Counted from the first letter of the stretch, positions 43,155 to 55,000 are shown. The stretch: DNA of 64,000 nucleotides from Pseudisothecium myosuroides (GCA_951799445.1 OX637292.1:12899296-12963295), one strand, 5' to 3'. Numbers and translations are program-made. Notes: generated by a model from the sequence alone, not told the origin.

Positions 43155-43799
43155 TTAACCCCTAAATGCCCAAGGCACCAAATTTTGGTGTTGACAAAAC
43201 TTTGAAGTTAAATAAAACCTAACCAAGTTGCTATTTTTAATAGATTATATTTTTGTAAAATTCTATTTGAAGTCTACTTTTAGTGTCAAGAATCCGATTT
43301 TCAAATGGTTGATTATGATTTTTTCTATTCAAGATTTTGTGCAAGGGTACCCATTGTAATCTTGACTTTCCGTAGTGTTGGGGGCTCTTGGAAATGCGCC
43401 TCAAATACACTACATCTTGGAGGAAAATTCACATTAGAAATTCATTTAAAAAAATTGTAGAGTAGATTTTGAGAAGCCGTAAATTGATTGTGGTTATGCA
43501 TGTTAGGCCCTTTAACCTCATATTTTTTTGGTGACCAACTTCTTAGATTCAATATGGAAAAAAAGGATTGAAAGAATTTCTTAGTTTTAACACCGTCATG
43601 TTCAAACATTATAATCTTTAAATTTATAAGTGATATTCTTGTGTTTTCTTTTCCTACGTGATTTCTAACATGTTTAGTTTGAATTTGTACGGTTACAATT
43701 TTTAAAAAAGTGATATAATTTATCAAAATGTTGGCCTTTTGTTTGATTTAAAGCAAATTCTTAGAAGTTCGAAACAGGCCTTGGGCATTTAGGGGTTAA
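43155..43799. mobile_element. TTAA element (CCCCTAAATGCCC family), 645 bp, copy 2, with empty site
   Basis: TTAA at 43,155-43,158 and 43,796-43,799 encloses CCCCTAAATGCCCAAGGC and GCCTTGGGCATTTAGGGG. The empty site TTGCTTCTTAATGGAGAATG is at 41,861-41,880. The length equals that of copy 1 at 27,005, and the two are very similar. Confidence 0.93.
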
Positions 43800-44002
43800 T
43801 GGAGAATGAACTAAATTCATTCGCCTTCAAGGGAAAAAAATACGAGTCCATGGAGCAAGGTTCCCCTTCCTTTACTTTTAAATTCACAAGGAATTAGTTC
43901 CACTCGGCCCCACCTAAAAAAAATACGGTTCGGTTGCACAAGGACCCCCTTCATTCAAAAATAAATTAATTCAATTTGGCTCCAATTTTAAGAAATCGTC
44001 TA

Positions 44003-44226
44003 CTTCCGTCCGCGATCCGACTACTTTTGTCAGCAAACTGACTACCGTTCGCGCCCCGACCCACTTAAGTCCCCGCCTTGACCCACTCACGTCCCCGCCC
44101 CGACCTACTCACGTCCCCGCCCTGACTACCGTCCACGCCCCGACACAATTTCGTCCCCGCCCTGGCAAGATTACGTCCGTGCCCTGACTACAGTCCGCAC
44201 CCCCTACCGGAGACGTCCGCGCCCTA
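44003..44226. repeat. GC-rich minisatellite, inverted, near right hAT end
   Basis: Units such as GTCCCCGCCCTGAC are the reverse complement of the motif in the left arrays. Together with the left array they form long subterminal inverted repeats of the large hAT element. Confidence 0.85.
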
Positions 44227-44376
44227 GATCCTACTTGGCAGCCACGTGGCGTCAAAATGGCAGCCACATCACTTTTTTTTCTAATTAAAAAAAGTCAACT
44301 TTGTGTTGACCACATTGGACGGGCGAGACCTCTATCAAACGGGCAAACCGGACGTCCGCCCGGTATGACAACCCTA

Positions 44377-44626
44377 AATAGAAGTACCTTTCAAATTCTC
44401 TAAACGATAATTTTCTATAAAATTGACTTTTGCTATGACAATCAACAAATCTTAAGGTCAATCTGTTAGAGATGTTAATGTAGATTTGTAGACCCCTGGT
44501 AGTGTTCTTCCATGGTCAATTGTACATAGCACTTTCTTAGACAACATCCATCCATTTCTTGAAAGTGCTTATTTTTAAACCTATAGCAGAAACAATGAAT
44601 ATTGTATATTTAGAAGTTTTAATATG
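44377..44626 (+). pseudogene. Helitron helicase, C-terminal block
   Basis: After the hAT target copy the frame reads VPFKFSKR, then FSIKLTFAMTINKS and GQSV (helicase motif V region, 44,400-44,455), separated by stops. SVLPWSIVHSTF corresponds to the HGQLYVALSR region in decayed form. MNIVYLEVL near 44,595 matches the usual C-terminus of plant Helitron proteins, ending at a TGA near 44,626. Confidence 0.85.
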
Positions 44627-44861
44627 AATTATATTGGTAAAAATCATTTTTTAGAGTTATTTTATCCTAAGACTCTAAATCACCCCTCTACTAACGTTAA
44701 TTCACCATGGGCCCCATTTTTTGAACATTTAGACAAACATCTTCACAATAATTTTTATTAAACTATAGATAAATTATTACAAAAATCAAATGAAAAACTA
44801 AATCATGATGGAAATTGGATCAATGACACTAGGCTATACTAGTCTATACATTAAATTAGGT

Positions 44862-45325
44862 TGTTTGTTTTGTTTTGTTTGTTACGGAGAGATCTCTAGA
44901 ACTATGCATTCCTTGGTTGAGTTCATGGAACCATTGAAAAGCTCTCAACAAGGAGGGGTACACAGACTTTGTTTTGTGGTATTCTGACTCATGGCAGAAA
45001 ACGTATTGAATTTTGAAGTTCTTATAAATTAAAAAATTAAAAAATTACTTTTATTTTTATTTTATTATACTACGGCAAAGGCACATGACATACTATCCAT
45101 ACCTCTATACAATAAATTAGGGTGGTTGTTTTGTTTTGTTTTGTTTATTACAATGAGATCTTTGGAATTATACATCCCGAATCATGTTCTTGGTACCATG
45201 AGAAAGCTCTGTACCAGGTGGGGTACAGGGACTTTGTTTCATGGCGTTTCAACTCACGACAAAAGAAACATTGAGTTTTGAAGTTTCATAAATTAAAAAA
45301 CTACTTTTATTTATATTTGATTATA
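44862..45325. repeat. Repeat with TTGTTTTGTTTGTTA start, two copies, right of Helitron
   Basis: Two copies (from about 44,862 and 45,119) share GAGATCT, a CATGTTCTTGGTACCAT-like segment, GAAAGCTCT, GACTTTGTTT and GAGTTTTGAAGTT. They match the pair at 19,504-19,870 on the other side of the Helitron in the same orientation. Confidence 0.65.
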
Positions 45326-45329
45326 TTAT

Positions 45330-46550
45330 GGCGTTGCCAAGGCTACACTAGTCACTATAAGTTGACTTGCAAACACTAGATGATATTTTTTGCAATATCA
45401 CAACACTAGTAGACGTTTTCAATAGATAAACACCAATTATAACAAAGCCAATGAGACATACTTTAAAAAATATGTGGGCTTGGCTATTAATATCAAGGTA
45501 ATCAGTCCCTTTTCATACTCTAGCTTTGGTGCTTCTAGTAGCATGTCATTAAATTAAATTTGGAGGGAAAGCAAGGTATTAGCTCCTTTTGTTAGAGCTG
45601 GCAAAATTCACCCCAAAAAAAGTATTGAAGGTAATATACTACCATGGTTGCCACCATACAACAATGGTATTGGGTTCCCCACCTAAGGAAGACTTTGAAC
45701 TTGAAATTCAAGCGGTTTGAGAATGATGACAAGGGAATGAAGCTCTGACTGCCAATTTGCCATACCAAGGAACTTTTACCTAAGCCTTCATGGCTCAGAT
45801 AGTAGAACTATCCCCAACAAACTCTTCATTCACGCTAGTCATACGACCAAGAGTTCTTCTTCTTGGCTACCATACCTTTGACCAAAGCTTCTTGCCTTTA
45901 CTTTGAATGAGATTTGTTTAAAGAAAAGAATCTGCACATATTGAAGAGCTCATCATCCAATCTATTGATCTCCACGTTTGATGAGAAATTTCAAACAATC
46001 ATTCAGATAGAAAGTCATTCAAGTACTGAGTCTAAAATCATCTCAAATTTCAAGTACAATTGGAATGTGCTTCACAAACTTTGCTCACTCAGTTGTTACT
46101 GGTATGCAATTGAGAGGTGTTAGACTTGCATTCCTGCAATAACAGATGATTTACAACAATGAGACTTAGAACCGAGTTTAGAACCGAATTTGGTGCTCAA
46201 ATTCACCCCTGCAACAACCGATTGTAGCCGCTTTTGAACGTTGCTTACAACTCCAAAACTTTTGATTCTAAAGCTGACATTCCAAGTTGCTACTAAAACG
46301 TTGTCCAAAGTGAGCAATGTTTTTCAACATGCTTGCTGAAAAACTTTTTGCAAGTTGCTGAAGTATGATCCACTGAACGTATAATGTTTGCTGAAAAACG
46401 TTGCTGAAGCATCCTCCGAAACGTTGCTGTAAATAACGTTCAGGTAATTTAAACCCTCCAAATTCTAGTAGCGAAATTGTGCAGGGCTCGAAATGGAAAT
46501 AAAATAAAGAGAATCCTAGCATTGAATTCACGCCAATTGTTTTCTTCAAG
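45330..46550. other. Unassigned DNA
   Basis: No gene or long repeat was recognised. The segment 46,170-46,440 contains several loosely repeated AACGTTGCT motifs. Confidence 0.35.
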
Positions 46551-46555
46551 ACTGG

Positions 46556-49343
46556 GTTCTCATGAAATCATAATATGAAACGGACTGCTCTTCAAGAGCT
46601 GGGTGATATTGTAAGCCTGAAATGCTGCCTACAACATAAAATTTTGGGTGAACTATTTTCCAGTTTTCATCCAGTTTTCAGAGGTGGGGATGGGAACAAA
46701 ATGTATATGTGGAAAATGTACCAAAAACAAAATGCAGGTAAGTGTTGAAGAGCGTACGTCTTTTTGCTGAGTCTATGTTCTGTGCATAGGTCTATTCAAC
46801 CTAGGTCTCCATGTTCTCTTCTCTAATTTGCGGTCGCTTTGTCAAAAAGCCAGAGTTCTCCTTCTTCTTTTGTGCACGATATGCTGCAGACTCATGAGGA
46901 TCGATCTTTTTTCCTTTTTCCTTTTCCCTTTTCATCTTGATACCGATGTGTCATACTAGTTCTGATAAATCTCGTCAAGTGGGCTTCGAGCTCATTCTTA
47001 AGGGCGTTGAGGACCTCAATCATTTAATCTAGCATTTGTTGAAAAGGTTGTCTGCGGCGCTTCTTGAAATTGGTCAACTGATAAAGCAGTCACACTAACG
47101 ACATTATTCAAAGAGGGCCAATTGTTCCCATGAGTCAAAAGTAAAGAGGTAGAATATTTTGCATCTGTGAGTGGCTATTAATTCAATCAACAGGTTTCCC
47201 AAGGTTAAAGAAACTAGCTTTTGTAGGTTCAAAAACATTAAACTGAATTCAAGACCCCCATGGCTCATTTTTAAGTTCATACTAGCAGTTCGAGTGCTGG
47301 TCGTAATTAATTATACTGGTCATATTGAGATCGTCACATTCGGAGAAGGCCTAGCTCTCAACTAGGAATCAGAGCTCTATCAAACGCATGTCTAGAACTG
47401 GAGTGGTTCGGGACACTCATCTGGAATCTTAGATCTATGTCATCAATTATAGAGCTCTAGAGATTCTTGTGAGGAAGCTAAAAAACCATCAATGCACTTC
47501 GAAGTCCTAAATTCGAAGTCCAACGTTCGCCAGAATAAGCAATAACTTAGGTTACCATTTTAGTTCAGATTTATACGACTACATCACAGTTGTATATATA
47601 TACTTCATTGAAAATTGGTCCCACTTCTAAATCTTGAATGACGCAATTCAGGACCCCTGAGAAAACGAGAGGCACGCCACTTTCTGCATAGAGTTCTTAC
47701 ACTACTTTCAACAATGAACCTCGAGCTGCCAGCTGCTAAATTTCAAAGTCTTAGAAGATAACCTAAGTGGCAACTGGAGTTCAAAACCTGGAAACATCAC
47801 TAGAACTGGTGAGATCATCACATTGCGAACTTACATGACTGGCAGCTCGTTGGATATCGTGAGCACGATTGGTACCTGATTGCAATGAGCTCTATCTTGT
47901 GAATTTAAAAGATATCAAAGTCCTGATATTTTTTCAAGGAGTCCTGCAATTAATCATTCTTGCAACATCGACGGACCTCACATTTGGAAATAAATATTGA
48001 TGTGGGAACTTGAACAAATTAATGGACTCTTCAAGTAGTATACATTGGTTCAAAAAAAGAACCAACAGTTAATTTTCCGTCTCAATCAGGCGGGAATAGA
48101 ACTCAATCCGCAAGTGACTCTTTTATTCACATTCAATGGTCCTTGGACCAACACCAGAAGAATGTTGATCCAGTTTTTCTTAAGTTGACGTGAAATAATA
48201 TGTTGTTTCTAGATCCCACACCAAAGTCCACAAAACAATGGGAGAGGTAAAAAAACTATGTTCCATTCTTCTCTCGCAAAGAGCAAGCGACCAACATTAT
48301 AATTCTTATTGTCAATTTCATGACTGGCAACTTCAACGTGTGATTGCGCCCTTGGACATAAATCTATCAACCAATCCTAACATCAATTCCGTTCAACTGC
48401 TGCAATTCCTGCGCCAAAAATTGTAACCCAAGTCTACACGAAGCTCTCAAAAACTGCTTAAGGTATGTTAAAAGGTAACTATGTTAAAGGTATGTTTACA
48501 TCTGGTGTTGAAGAGTGTTGTTTCTTAGGGTCTTAGAAACGAATTTAGACCTACTTCTGGACCGATTCACATTCCAAACATCGCTACTAACATCAAGTGC
48601 AAACTATCAAAGTAGTCTCCTCTTCAAGTGCCCATTCAAGCCTACCTAGCTCATCAATTACTGGAATAGATCAATTATAAGGAACATGTGAACTAGTCCT
48701 ACAGTAGATAGGAGACACATTTAGAGCATGGTCGCTTTAAGAGTAGACTACCTTAGAGCAAGTGTAGAATTACGAAACTTTCAAGGCGTGCTTCCTGAAA
48801 GTGTCAAAGTTATGGATTTCACCAATTTAACGAAATTGGTTAAATTCCTTGTTTGTAGAGTTTTTGTGCAATAGTGAGACTGTCTCAATTGGACACTCTA
48901 AACTCAAATTCCCACCTCGGCTACAAACCTTTATGGGCACATTCTTCCAACGATGGAACTGACTTAAGCCTACTTCACATGAGCGGTAGGAAGTTGGGAG
49001 GCAAGAACATCTCTATATTGTGATTGATTGCTTATGGTAGTGGGATTTCACAATAGAGAAGCACAAAGGAAGCACATGGATGATAAAGTTGCTTATGTGT
49101 CTTGCCACTGGCAACAAAATTCTTCCAGTGATTTTTGGTTGGAAGGTGCTTGCAAGATAGCACTTCTCCCGGAGGCCTACTTTTTGAGTCTTGAGAGGCC
49201 GGAAGAGCAGTTGCCATTCGGACTTCATTCGGACTTCCTGCCCGTCTGTAATGTGAAGCGGCTCTCACAAAAACCCGAATGCTGAATTGGACTGGGCTGT
49301 GGTGTAAGCTTACCTCTATTCTGTCAACAAACGTACTATTTTG
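46556..49343. repeat. Segmental duplication, left copy
   Basis: The copy begins with AAATCATAATATGAAACGGA and ends near TGTCAACAAACGTACTATT. Matching landmarks in the right copy include GTAAGTGTTGAAGAGC (46,738 and 50,046), GACGCAATTCAGGACCC (47,640 and 51,008) and TAACGAAATTGGTTAAATTC (48,827 and 52,346). The left copy has about 330 bp at 48,455-48,785 that the right copy lacks. No ORF chain with a known product was found, although many sites look like decayed exons. Confidence 0.8.
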
Positions 49344-49347
49344 GCCG

Positions 49348-52300
49348 TTCTGATGAAATCATAATATGAAACGGACTGCTGTTCAAGAGCTCGGTGATAT
49401 TGTAAGACTCACACATGGAATTTTGAGTTTACTATTTTCTAGTTTTCAAGAGGTGGGGATGGGAACAAAATGTAAGGTAGAACATCCTATCATCACCCCG
49501 ATTTGCAATTTGGGTATCTTGTGCAATGTGCTTATTGTTGCTTAGATTTTTCAGAGAAAGAATTAGTGCAGTTGATTAAAATACAAGTGGAATCATATTA
49601 ATCTGATAAGAACTTGAATTGATATGAATTGTCAAACCAAAAATATATAACCGATTGTTAGTAGGTCTGGTCATGACCATCTTAAAAAGGCTCAAAATCA
49701 ATGACCTACCATCCTAATCCTGTTTGATGAGTGTTATAAAAGCAAAAGTTCAGCATTCTAAAGCACCTCCTTCATTGGCTGATATTATAATTTATTTTGA
49801 AAAGTATTTCACACTTAAGATCACCTAAACCAACATTTATTGAACCACATGTCAATCAACCTTAAACGTTCCTTAAATAGATGTGATTTTTGATGTCATT
49901 CCCCGACATTAGCACCTAATTGCTTGCCCCAAGTATTTGACAAACACACTACGTGGAAATGGATGAGAGACTGGCACAATTGGGAGGAACCTATAGATGG
50001 CAAAATTAAGAGGCCGACGGTATTGGGTTGATTGACTCTATATGCAGGTAAGTGTTGAAGAGCATATCTTGAAGAGTGTCTTGTAAGTGTTGAAGAGCAT
50101 TTGCAGAGTCTACGTTCTATGCATAGGTCTATTCCAACCTAGGTCACCATGTTTCTGGTATACTTTTCTCTTCTCTAATTTGCGGTTGCTTTGTCAAAAA
50201 GCCAGAGTTCTTCTTCTTCTTCTTTTGTGCACGATATGCTGCAGACTCATGAGGATCGATCTTTATTCTCTTTTCTTTTCATCTTGATACCAATGTGTCA
50301 TACTAGTTCTGATAAATCTCTTCAAGTGGCTTCGAGCTCATTCTTGAAGGGCGTTGAGGACCTCAATCATTCAATCTAGCATTTGTTGAAAAGGTTTTAT
50401 GCGGAGCTTCTTGAAACGGTCAACTGATAAAAGCAGTCACACTAACGACATTATTCAAAGAGGACCGATTGTTCCCATGAGTCAAAAGTAAAGAGGTAGA
50501 ATATTTTGCATCTGTGAGTGGCTAAAAATTCAACCAACATGCAGGTTTGAACCCAAGGTTAAAGAAACTAGCTTTTGTAGGTTCTATAACATTAAGCTGA
50601 ATTAAAGAACCCCATGCCTTATTATTTATTACTGTTAAGTTCATAATAGTAGTTGGAGTACTGGTCGTAATACTGGTCATATTGAGATCGTCACATTCGG
50701 AGAAGGCCTCTCAACTAGTCTGAACCAGAGCCGCACTATGAAACGCATGTCTAGAACTGGTCAGCAGTGGTTTGAGACACTCATCTGGAATCTTAGGTCT
50801 ATGTCATAAATTTTAGAGCTCTAGAGATTCTTGTGAGGAAGCTAAAAACCATCAATGCACTTCGAAGTCCTAAATTCGAAGTCCAACGTTCGCCAGAATG
50901 AGCAATAACTTAGGATATCATTTTAGTGCTGATTAATTTTCACGACTATATCCTAGTTGTACTGTATACTTCAATAAAAAAATTGGTCCCACTTCTAAAT
51001 CTTGAATGACGCAATTCAGGACCCATGAGAAAAAGAGAGACACGCCACTTTCTGCATAGAGTTCTTACACTACTTTCAACCATGAACCTCGATCTGCCAG
51101 CTGCTGAATTTCGAAGTCTTGGAAGGTAACCTAAGTGGCAACTGGAGTTCAAAACCTGGAAACATCACTAGAGCTGGTGAGATCATCACACATTGCGAAC
51201 TTACAGGACTGGCAGCTTCTTGGATATAATTGAGCACACTTGGTGTCAACTTTTAGAGGGAGTAATTTTTTCCCAGGGTCAGGATTTTGGGAGATCAGAA
51301 ACCAACAACAAGCGTAATGTAGTTGCTTAGCTTTCAGGGAACGACAATTTCGTTAAATGGGCAGTATTCCAGTACTTTGCTTCCTTTCGAAAATGCACGT
51401 TCTGAAACATAAATTCATACCTATCCAAAATTAAAGACTAAATTTATGTACACATATGTCAAAAAAATTGGCGCCGGGATCAAGTCGTTTTAAAGGAATT
51501 GACTGTACAGGCTTCACACGCATTTGCTTTAAGGCGACAAAGTTCAAATATTTGTTGCCTTTCACTGGCAAAGAAGGAAAAGAAAGAAGGAAATTGGCTC
51601 ACAACTGAAGGCACTCAGGCCTACGCTCGTTTCAACATCTGATTGCAATGAGTTCTATCTTGTGAATTTGAAGTGATACCGGATATCAGAGTCCTGATTT
51701 TTTTTTCAAGAAGAAAGAGTCCTACAATTAATCACTCAATTCTTGCAACATCGACCTCACATTTGGAAACAGAAATTGATGTGGGAACTTGAGCAAACGT
51801 ACTCTTCAAGTAGTATAAATTGCATTGGTTCCTAAAGAAGAACCAAGAGTTATATCTGCGCCTCAATGAGGCAGGAATAGAACTCAATCCGCGAGAGACT
51901 CTTTCAATTCACATTGGTCCTTCCTTTTTTTTAAGTTGATGTGAATTAATTTCTGTTTGTTCTAGATCCCACACCAAAGTCCACAGGACAAGACAATGTG
52001 AGGTGCCAAAGCTATGCACGTTCCGTTCTTCTCTAGCAAAGAGCGACCAGCATTGTAATTCTTATTGTCAATTTCATGACTCTGGCAATTTCAACGTGTG
52101 ATTGAGCCCTTGAACATAAATCTATCAACCAATCGAATCCTAACTTCAATTCTGTTATTAAATGTGCGCGAATCCTGCGCCAAAAATAGTAACCCAAGTC
52201 TAAAAAAGCTCTCGAAAACTACAAAAGCAGGTGTAGAATTAGGAAGTTGCATAAAATTTTGTTTTTTTATTTCTCATGCTCTATTCGTTTCTGGTTCTCA

Positions 52301-52880
52301 AGTCGCGCTTCCTGAAAGTACCAAATTTGTGGATTTCACCAACTTAACGAAATTGGTTAAATTCCTTGTTTTTAGAGTTTTTGTGCAGTGACTTAGTGAG
52401 ACTACTACAGTCTCAATTGGGCACTTTGAACTCAATTTCCCACTCGGCTGCAAACCATTCTGGACACATTCTTCCAAGGATGGAACCGGCTTAAGAAAAC
52501 CCGAATGCTGACTTGGACTGGGATGCCACTTGGCGCAATTCGACTTGCTGGACCCTGAAACACCTTCACTCCAGCTCACGGCACTGGAATTCCACGCGTC
52601 AGGCCCCCACAGGGCCGCAACCGCAACCGACTGCCCTGGCTCCTCCGTCGCTCTGCTTCAGTCACATGACCTTCGTGTCGCATGTCTTTTCATAGAATTT
52701 CACTTCTACTGTACAACCGGTATTAATAAATAAAAAAGCCCTCAATTTTTATCATGCCGGCAAGTTGCAGGATGCAACAAACTGAAAGAATCAATCCACT
52801 GGATTAAGCTCAGCTACTGACTTGGCTGTGGTGGTGTACCTCTACTGTAGGCTATTCTGCCAACAAACGTACTCACACTT
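49348..52880. repeat. Segmental duplication, right copy
   Basis: This direct copy of the preceding segment starts with the same AAATCATAATATGAAACGGA and ends near TGCCAACAAACGTACTCAC. It is longer because of extra DNA at about 49,475-50,040 and 51,245-51,635. Near its end (52,510-52,735) is a GC-richer open stretch followed by AATAAATAAA, which might be the tail of an old gene but was not recognised. Confidence 0.8.
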
Positions 52881-53084
52881 TCCGGCTCCAACCACCCAAC
52901 TTCATCAAAAGTACTCCCTTTTTTTATTGAAAATTTCAGAAAACTATTAGAATTAATCACTGCAGCATTTTATTAAGTCAGTTACGTCAAGTTCAGTGAG
53001 TTCCCATGTCATTGTTGTTGAGTTGACATTCAGAAAATGGGTCTGGACTCTGGACGTCTGGACGGACGTACTGAGAGACTCCAG

Positions 53085-53283
53085 TAGAGTCGGGAGAGTG
53101 CACGTGAAGGCTCTGAATTAACTAAATTGCGAGGCGACAACAACACCGTCGCAGGACGAAAGCTCCACGCTGACGTCGAGAAGGAGTTGGAAGATCCGGG
53201 TTTAGCATCCTTGCGGTGCGCGTGCTCCAGGATTGGATCACTGCTGCAGAGGATGGTGGACTCGCCGGCTGGCTTCTTCAGGT
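53085..53283 (+). other. GC-rich open stretch ending in a splice-donor-like site
   Basis: A stop-free frame contains KLHADVEKELEDPGLASLR and CACSRIGSLLQRMVDSPAGF, ending TTCAG before GTAACT, a possible 5' splice site. Base composition is unlike its AT-rich surroundings and suits a coding exon. No ATG opens this frame and the opposite strand is also open, so strand and reality are unsure. No homologue was recognised, and no following exon was found. Confidence 0.35.
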
Positions 53284-53753
53284 AACTTAAGTCTCAGTTT
53301 CTGGGTTCTCAAATGGTTCTTCAGTGGTTTTCCAATGGTTTTAAATTGGTTTTTCAATGAGGTTTTAATGAGGTTTTTAATGTTTTTTAATGTGCGAGGC
53401 AATCCTTGTCACGTGTCTGTGCACGTGACATGGAGCAAAAGGTGATGTAGTTGAGGGATCCGTTGGTTCACTTGGTTGCAAATCATGAAGCATTAGCTTC
53501 ACTTTTTCACTCAGTATGGCAAGATGAGCGCAACATGGAGCGCTCAGGATGCGGCACTCTGCTGTCGTTTCCATGCAACTTGACTGACGCAGCTTGCCAG
53601 TCTCTGAGATTGGGATAAGGTGGGTATCCCCAAAACCGCCACTTCTTGCTACCGTGCCCTAGTCAAATTTTCATTGATATTTTTTGTTGGCAAGTCGGAG
53701 GGGAGATTTGAACGCCCAAAAGCATTACATTCAGTAGCATTAGTTAGTTTTGC

Positions 53754-53879
53754 TTGGCTCTACAGTGCAAGATGTGGAATATTCCACATCCAACAGCTTC
53801 TACATCCTCTCCATGTTAGTAGTTATTGATGAAGGATTGTTGGATGTGGAATATTCTACACCCTGCACTATAGAGCCAA
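53754..53879. repeat. 126-bp hairpin with 42-bp arms
   Basis: The left arm begins TTGGCTCTACAGTGCAAGAT and the right arm ends GCACTATAGAGCCAA. The arms pair over about 42 bp with only a few mismatches and a loop of about 42 bp. The arm itself contains the palindrome TGGAATATTCCA. It may be a small foldback MITE or a microRNA-type hairpin. No second copy is seen in the window. Confidence 0.8.
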
Positions 53880-54099
53880 GGCAGAGCCAACAAATGTTAT
53901 GGGAACGTGACATTTGGATACTATATGCAAAAGTTACGAAGGAACAAAGTGGAGAACAAAGTTTCGTTCTAAAACTATTTCTTCCTCATATATAACATAA
54001 TTGATTTTGGAGATGTTGGCCAACTGCCTCATAGTGTAAGGTATGTGCACCTAAAAGAGACACTCTCCTGATTGTGACACCTATCTACAGTTGTCCAAG

Positions 54100-55000
54100 A
54101 TTTTAATTAAAATCCAACAATAGGATTTTGTATATAAATGTTTGGGATTGTGTGGGAAAAAATTCAAAATTGTTGGCAAAGTGGATTGTAAGATATAAGC
54201 TCAACGAGGAAAAAAATTACTTTATGCAAATCTAACCATATGATATTGCATTAGAGATTTCCGAGAATGTGTGGGAAAAAATTCAAAAACTTTGATTGAA
54301 TAGATTGTAAGATATTAGTGTTCAAAGTGGGGAAAAAATATTCATTTGCACCTTGTCATACGAGGTTTTCAAGCTTTGAGGTTTATTAACTTCAAAATAT
54401 TGAACTTTAGAGTTTTGAGGATTTACATATTTATGGTGGATAATTGAATTGAAAATTTAGAAACAAAATTCAAAATATTTTAATTGATTTTCAATATTTT
54501 TTTAGATCATCTAACGGTAGATGGAAGGAAAAATTATATAAATTATAGCTCTAAAATGGAATTGAAATATGTCAAATCTAAAGTTTAGATTGTTGAAACA
54601 AGCAATCTAAACTTTGTGAGCCTTTCTTTTTTAGAAAAAAATGTTAAAATTGAATTGAGAAATGAATCGTATAAATTATTTTCATTATCATGCCCTAATT
54701 GCCAGCAAATCAAGAGTATTTGTAACTTTCAAATCATTAATCGTGATTAAATGTATCAAAGCTTTTTATTTAGACTTAAAAATGTTCCATGAGAAAAAAT
54801 TCAAATTTTATATAAGGTTTTTTCTCTGACCCACACTCAAACATTTTATACTTAGGAGGGCATAATTTTTTCTCTCACACACCAATTAAAATAAAAAATA
54901 TATTCCCAAAAAGTTGGTATATTTTATTACCTTTGACATCATTAGATCATGCCCATTTTTTTTAAAACCCATTAGAGGACTTTGAACTTTTGTGGGATAA
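54100..55000. mobile_element. Very old TTAA element, decayed
   Basis: Segments such as AACCATATGATATTGCA, GAATGTGTGGGAAAAAATTC and a right end GAGGACTTTGAAC...GGGATAA follow the order of the CCCCTAAAGGACC family in reverse. The left end is partly duplicated (54,120-54,230 and 54,235-54,330) and the terminus is lost. Confidence 0.6.

Larger units (their letters stand above)
41580..43990. repeat. Direct duplication within the hAT element, split by insertions
   Basis: A block at about 41,730-42,063 recurs at about 43,001-43,990 (removing the insert at 43,155-43,799). Shared pieces include ATTGCTTCTTAATGGAGAATGAA and AATGCAAAAAAATATG, and a motif ACAAGG-CCCCCTTCATTCAAAAATA. The two copies provide empty target sites for both TTAA elements. 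Confidence 0.75.
34816..44376. mobile_element. 9.56-kb non-autonomous hAT-type element
   Basis: The left end CAGGGTTGTCATATCGG and right end CCGGTATGACAACCCTA are inverted. AATAGAAG flanks both sides (34,808-34,815 and 44,377-44,384), an 8-bp duplication typical of hAT elements. Removing the insert and one AATAGAAG gives a Helitron helicase reading that continues in frame into VPFKFSKR, which independently proves the borders. Subterminal GACGGACGG-type and GTCAGGGCGGGGAC-type repeats occur at both ends in opposite orientation. Inside are three tandem higher-order units, 184-bp arrays, a tandem duplication and secondary TTAA insertions. No transposase was found. Confidence 0.9.
20080..44626 (+). 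mobile_element. Decayed Helitron shell split by about ten insertions
   Basis: Pieces of one Rep/helicase protein occur in the correct N-to-C order on the + strand: 20,080-21,334, 23,579-23,819, 25,793-26,138, 27,646-27,681, 30,007-30,016, 30,445-31,187, 31,371-32,651, 33,586-33,702, 34,629-34,815 and 44,377-44,626. Together they total roughly 4.5 kb, the normal size of a Helitron ORF. The stretches between are transposons or their remains. At several junctions the reading frame is restored when the insert and one target copy are disregarded. Stops and frameshifts show that the protein is dead. The Helitron's own 5' TC end and 3' hairpin with CTRR were not identified. Confidence 0.85.

Noticed and set aside
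19504..45325. The flanking repeat pairs as LTRs of one element
   Set aside because: The enclosed coding pieces are Helitron Rep/helicase, with no reverse transcriptase or integrase, and each side has two internal copies.
49028..49285. 85-codon ORF in the left segmental copy
   Set aside because: The right copy has no corresponding sequence and no motif was recognised.
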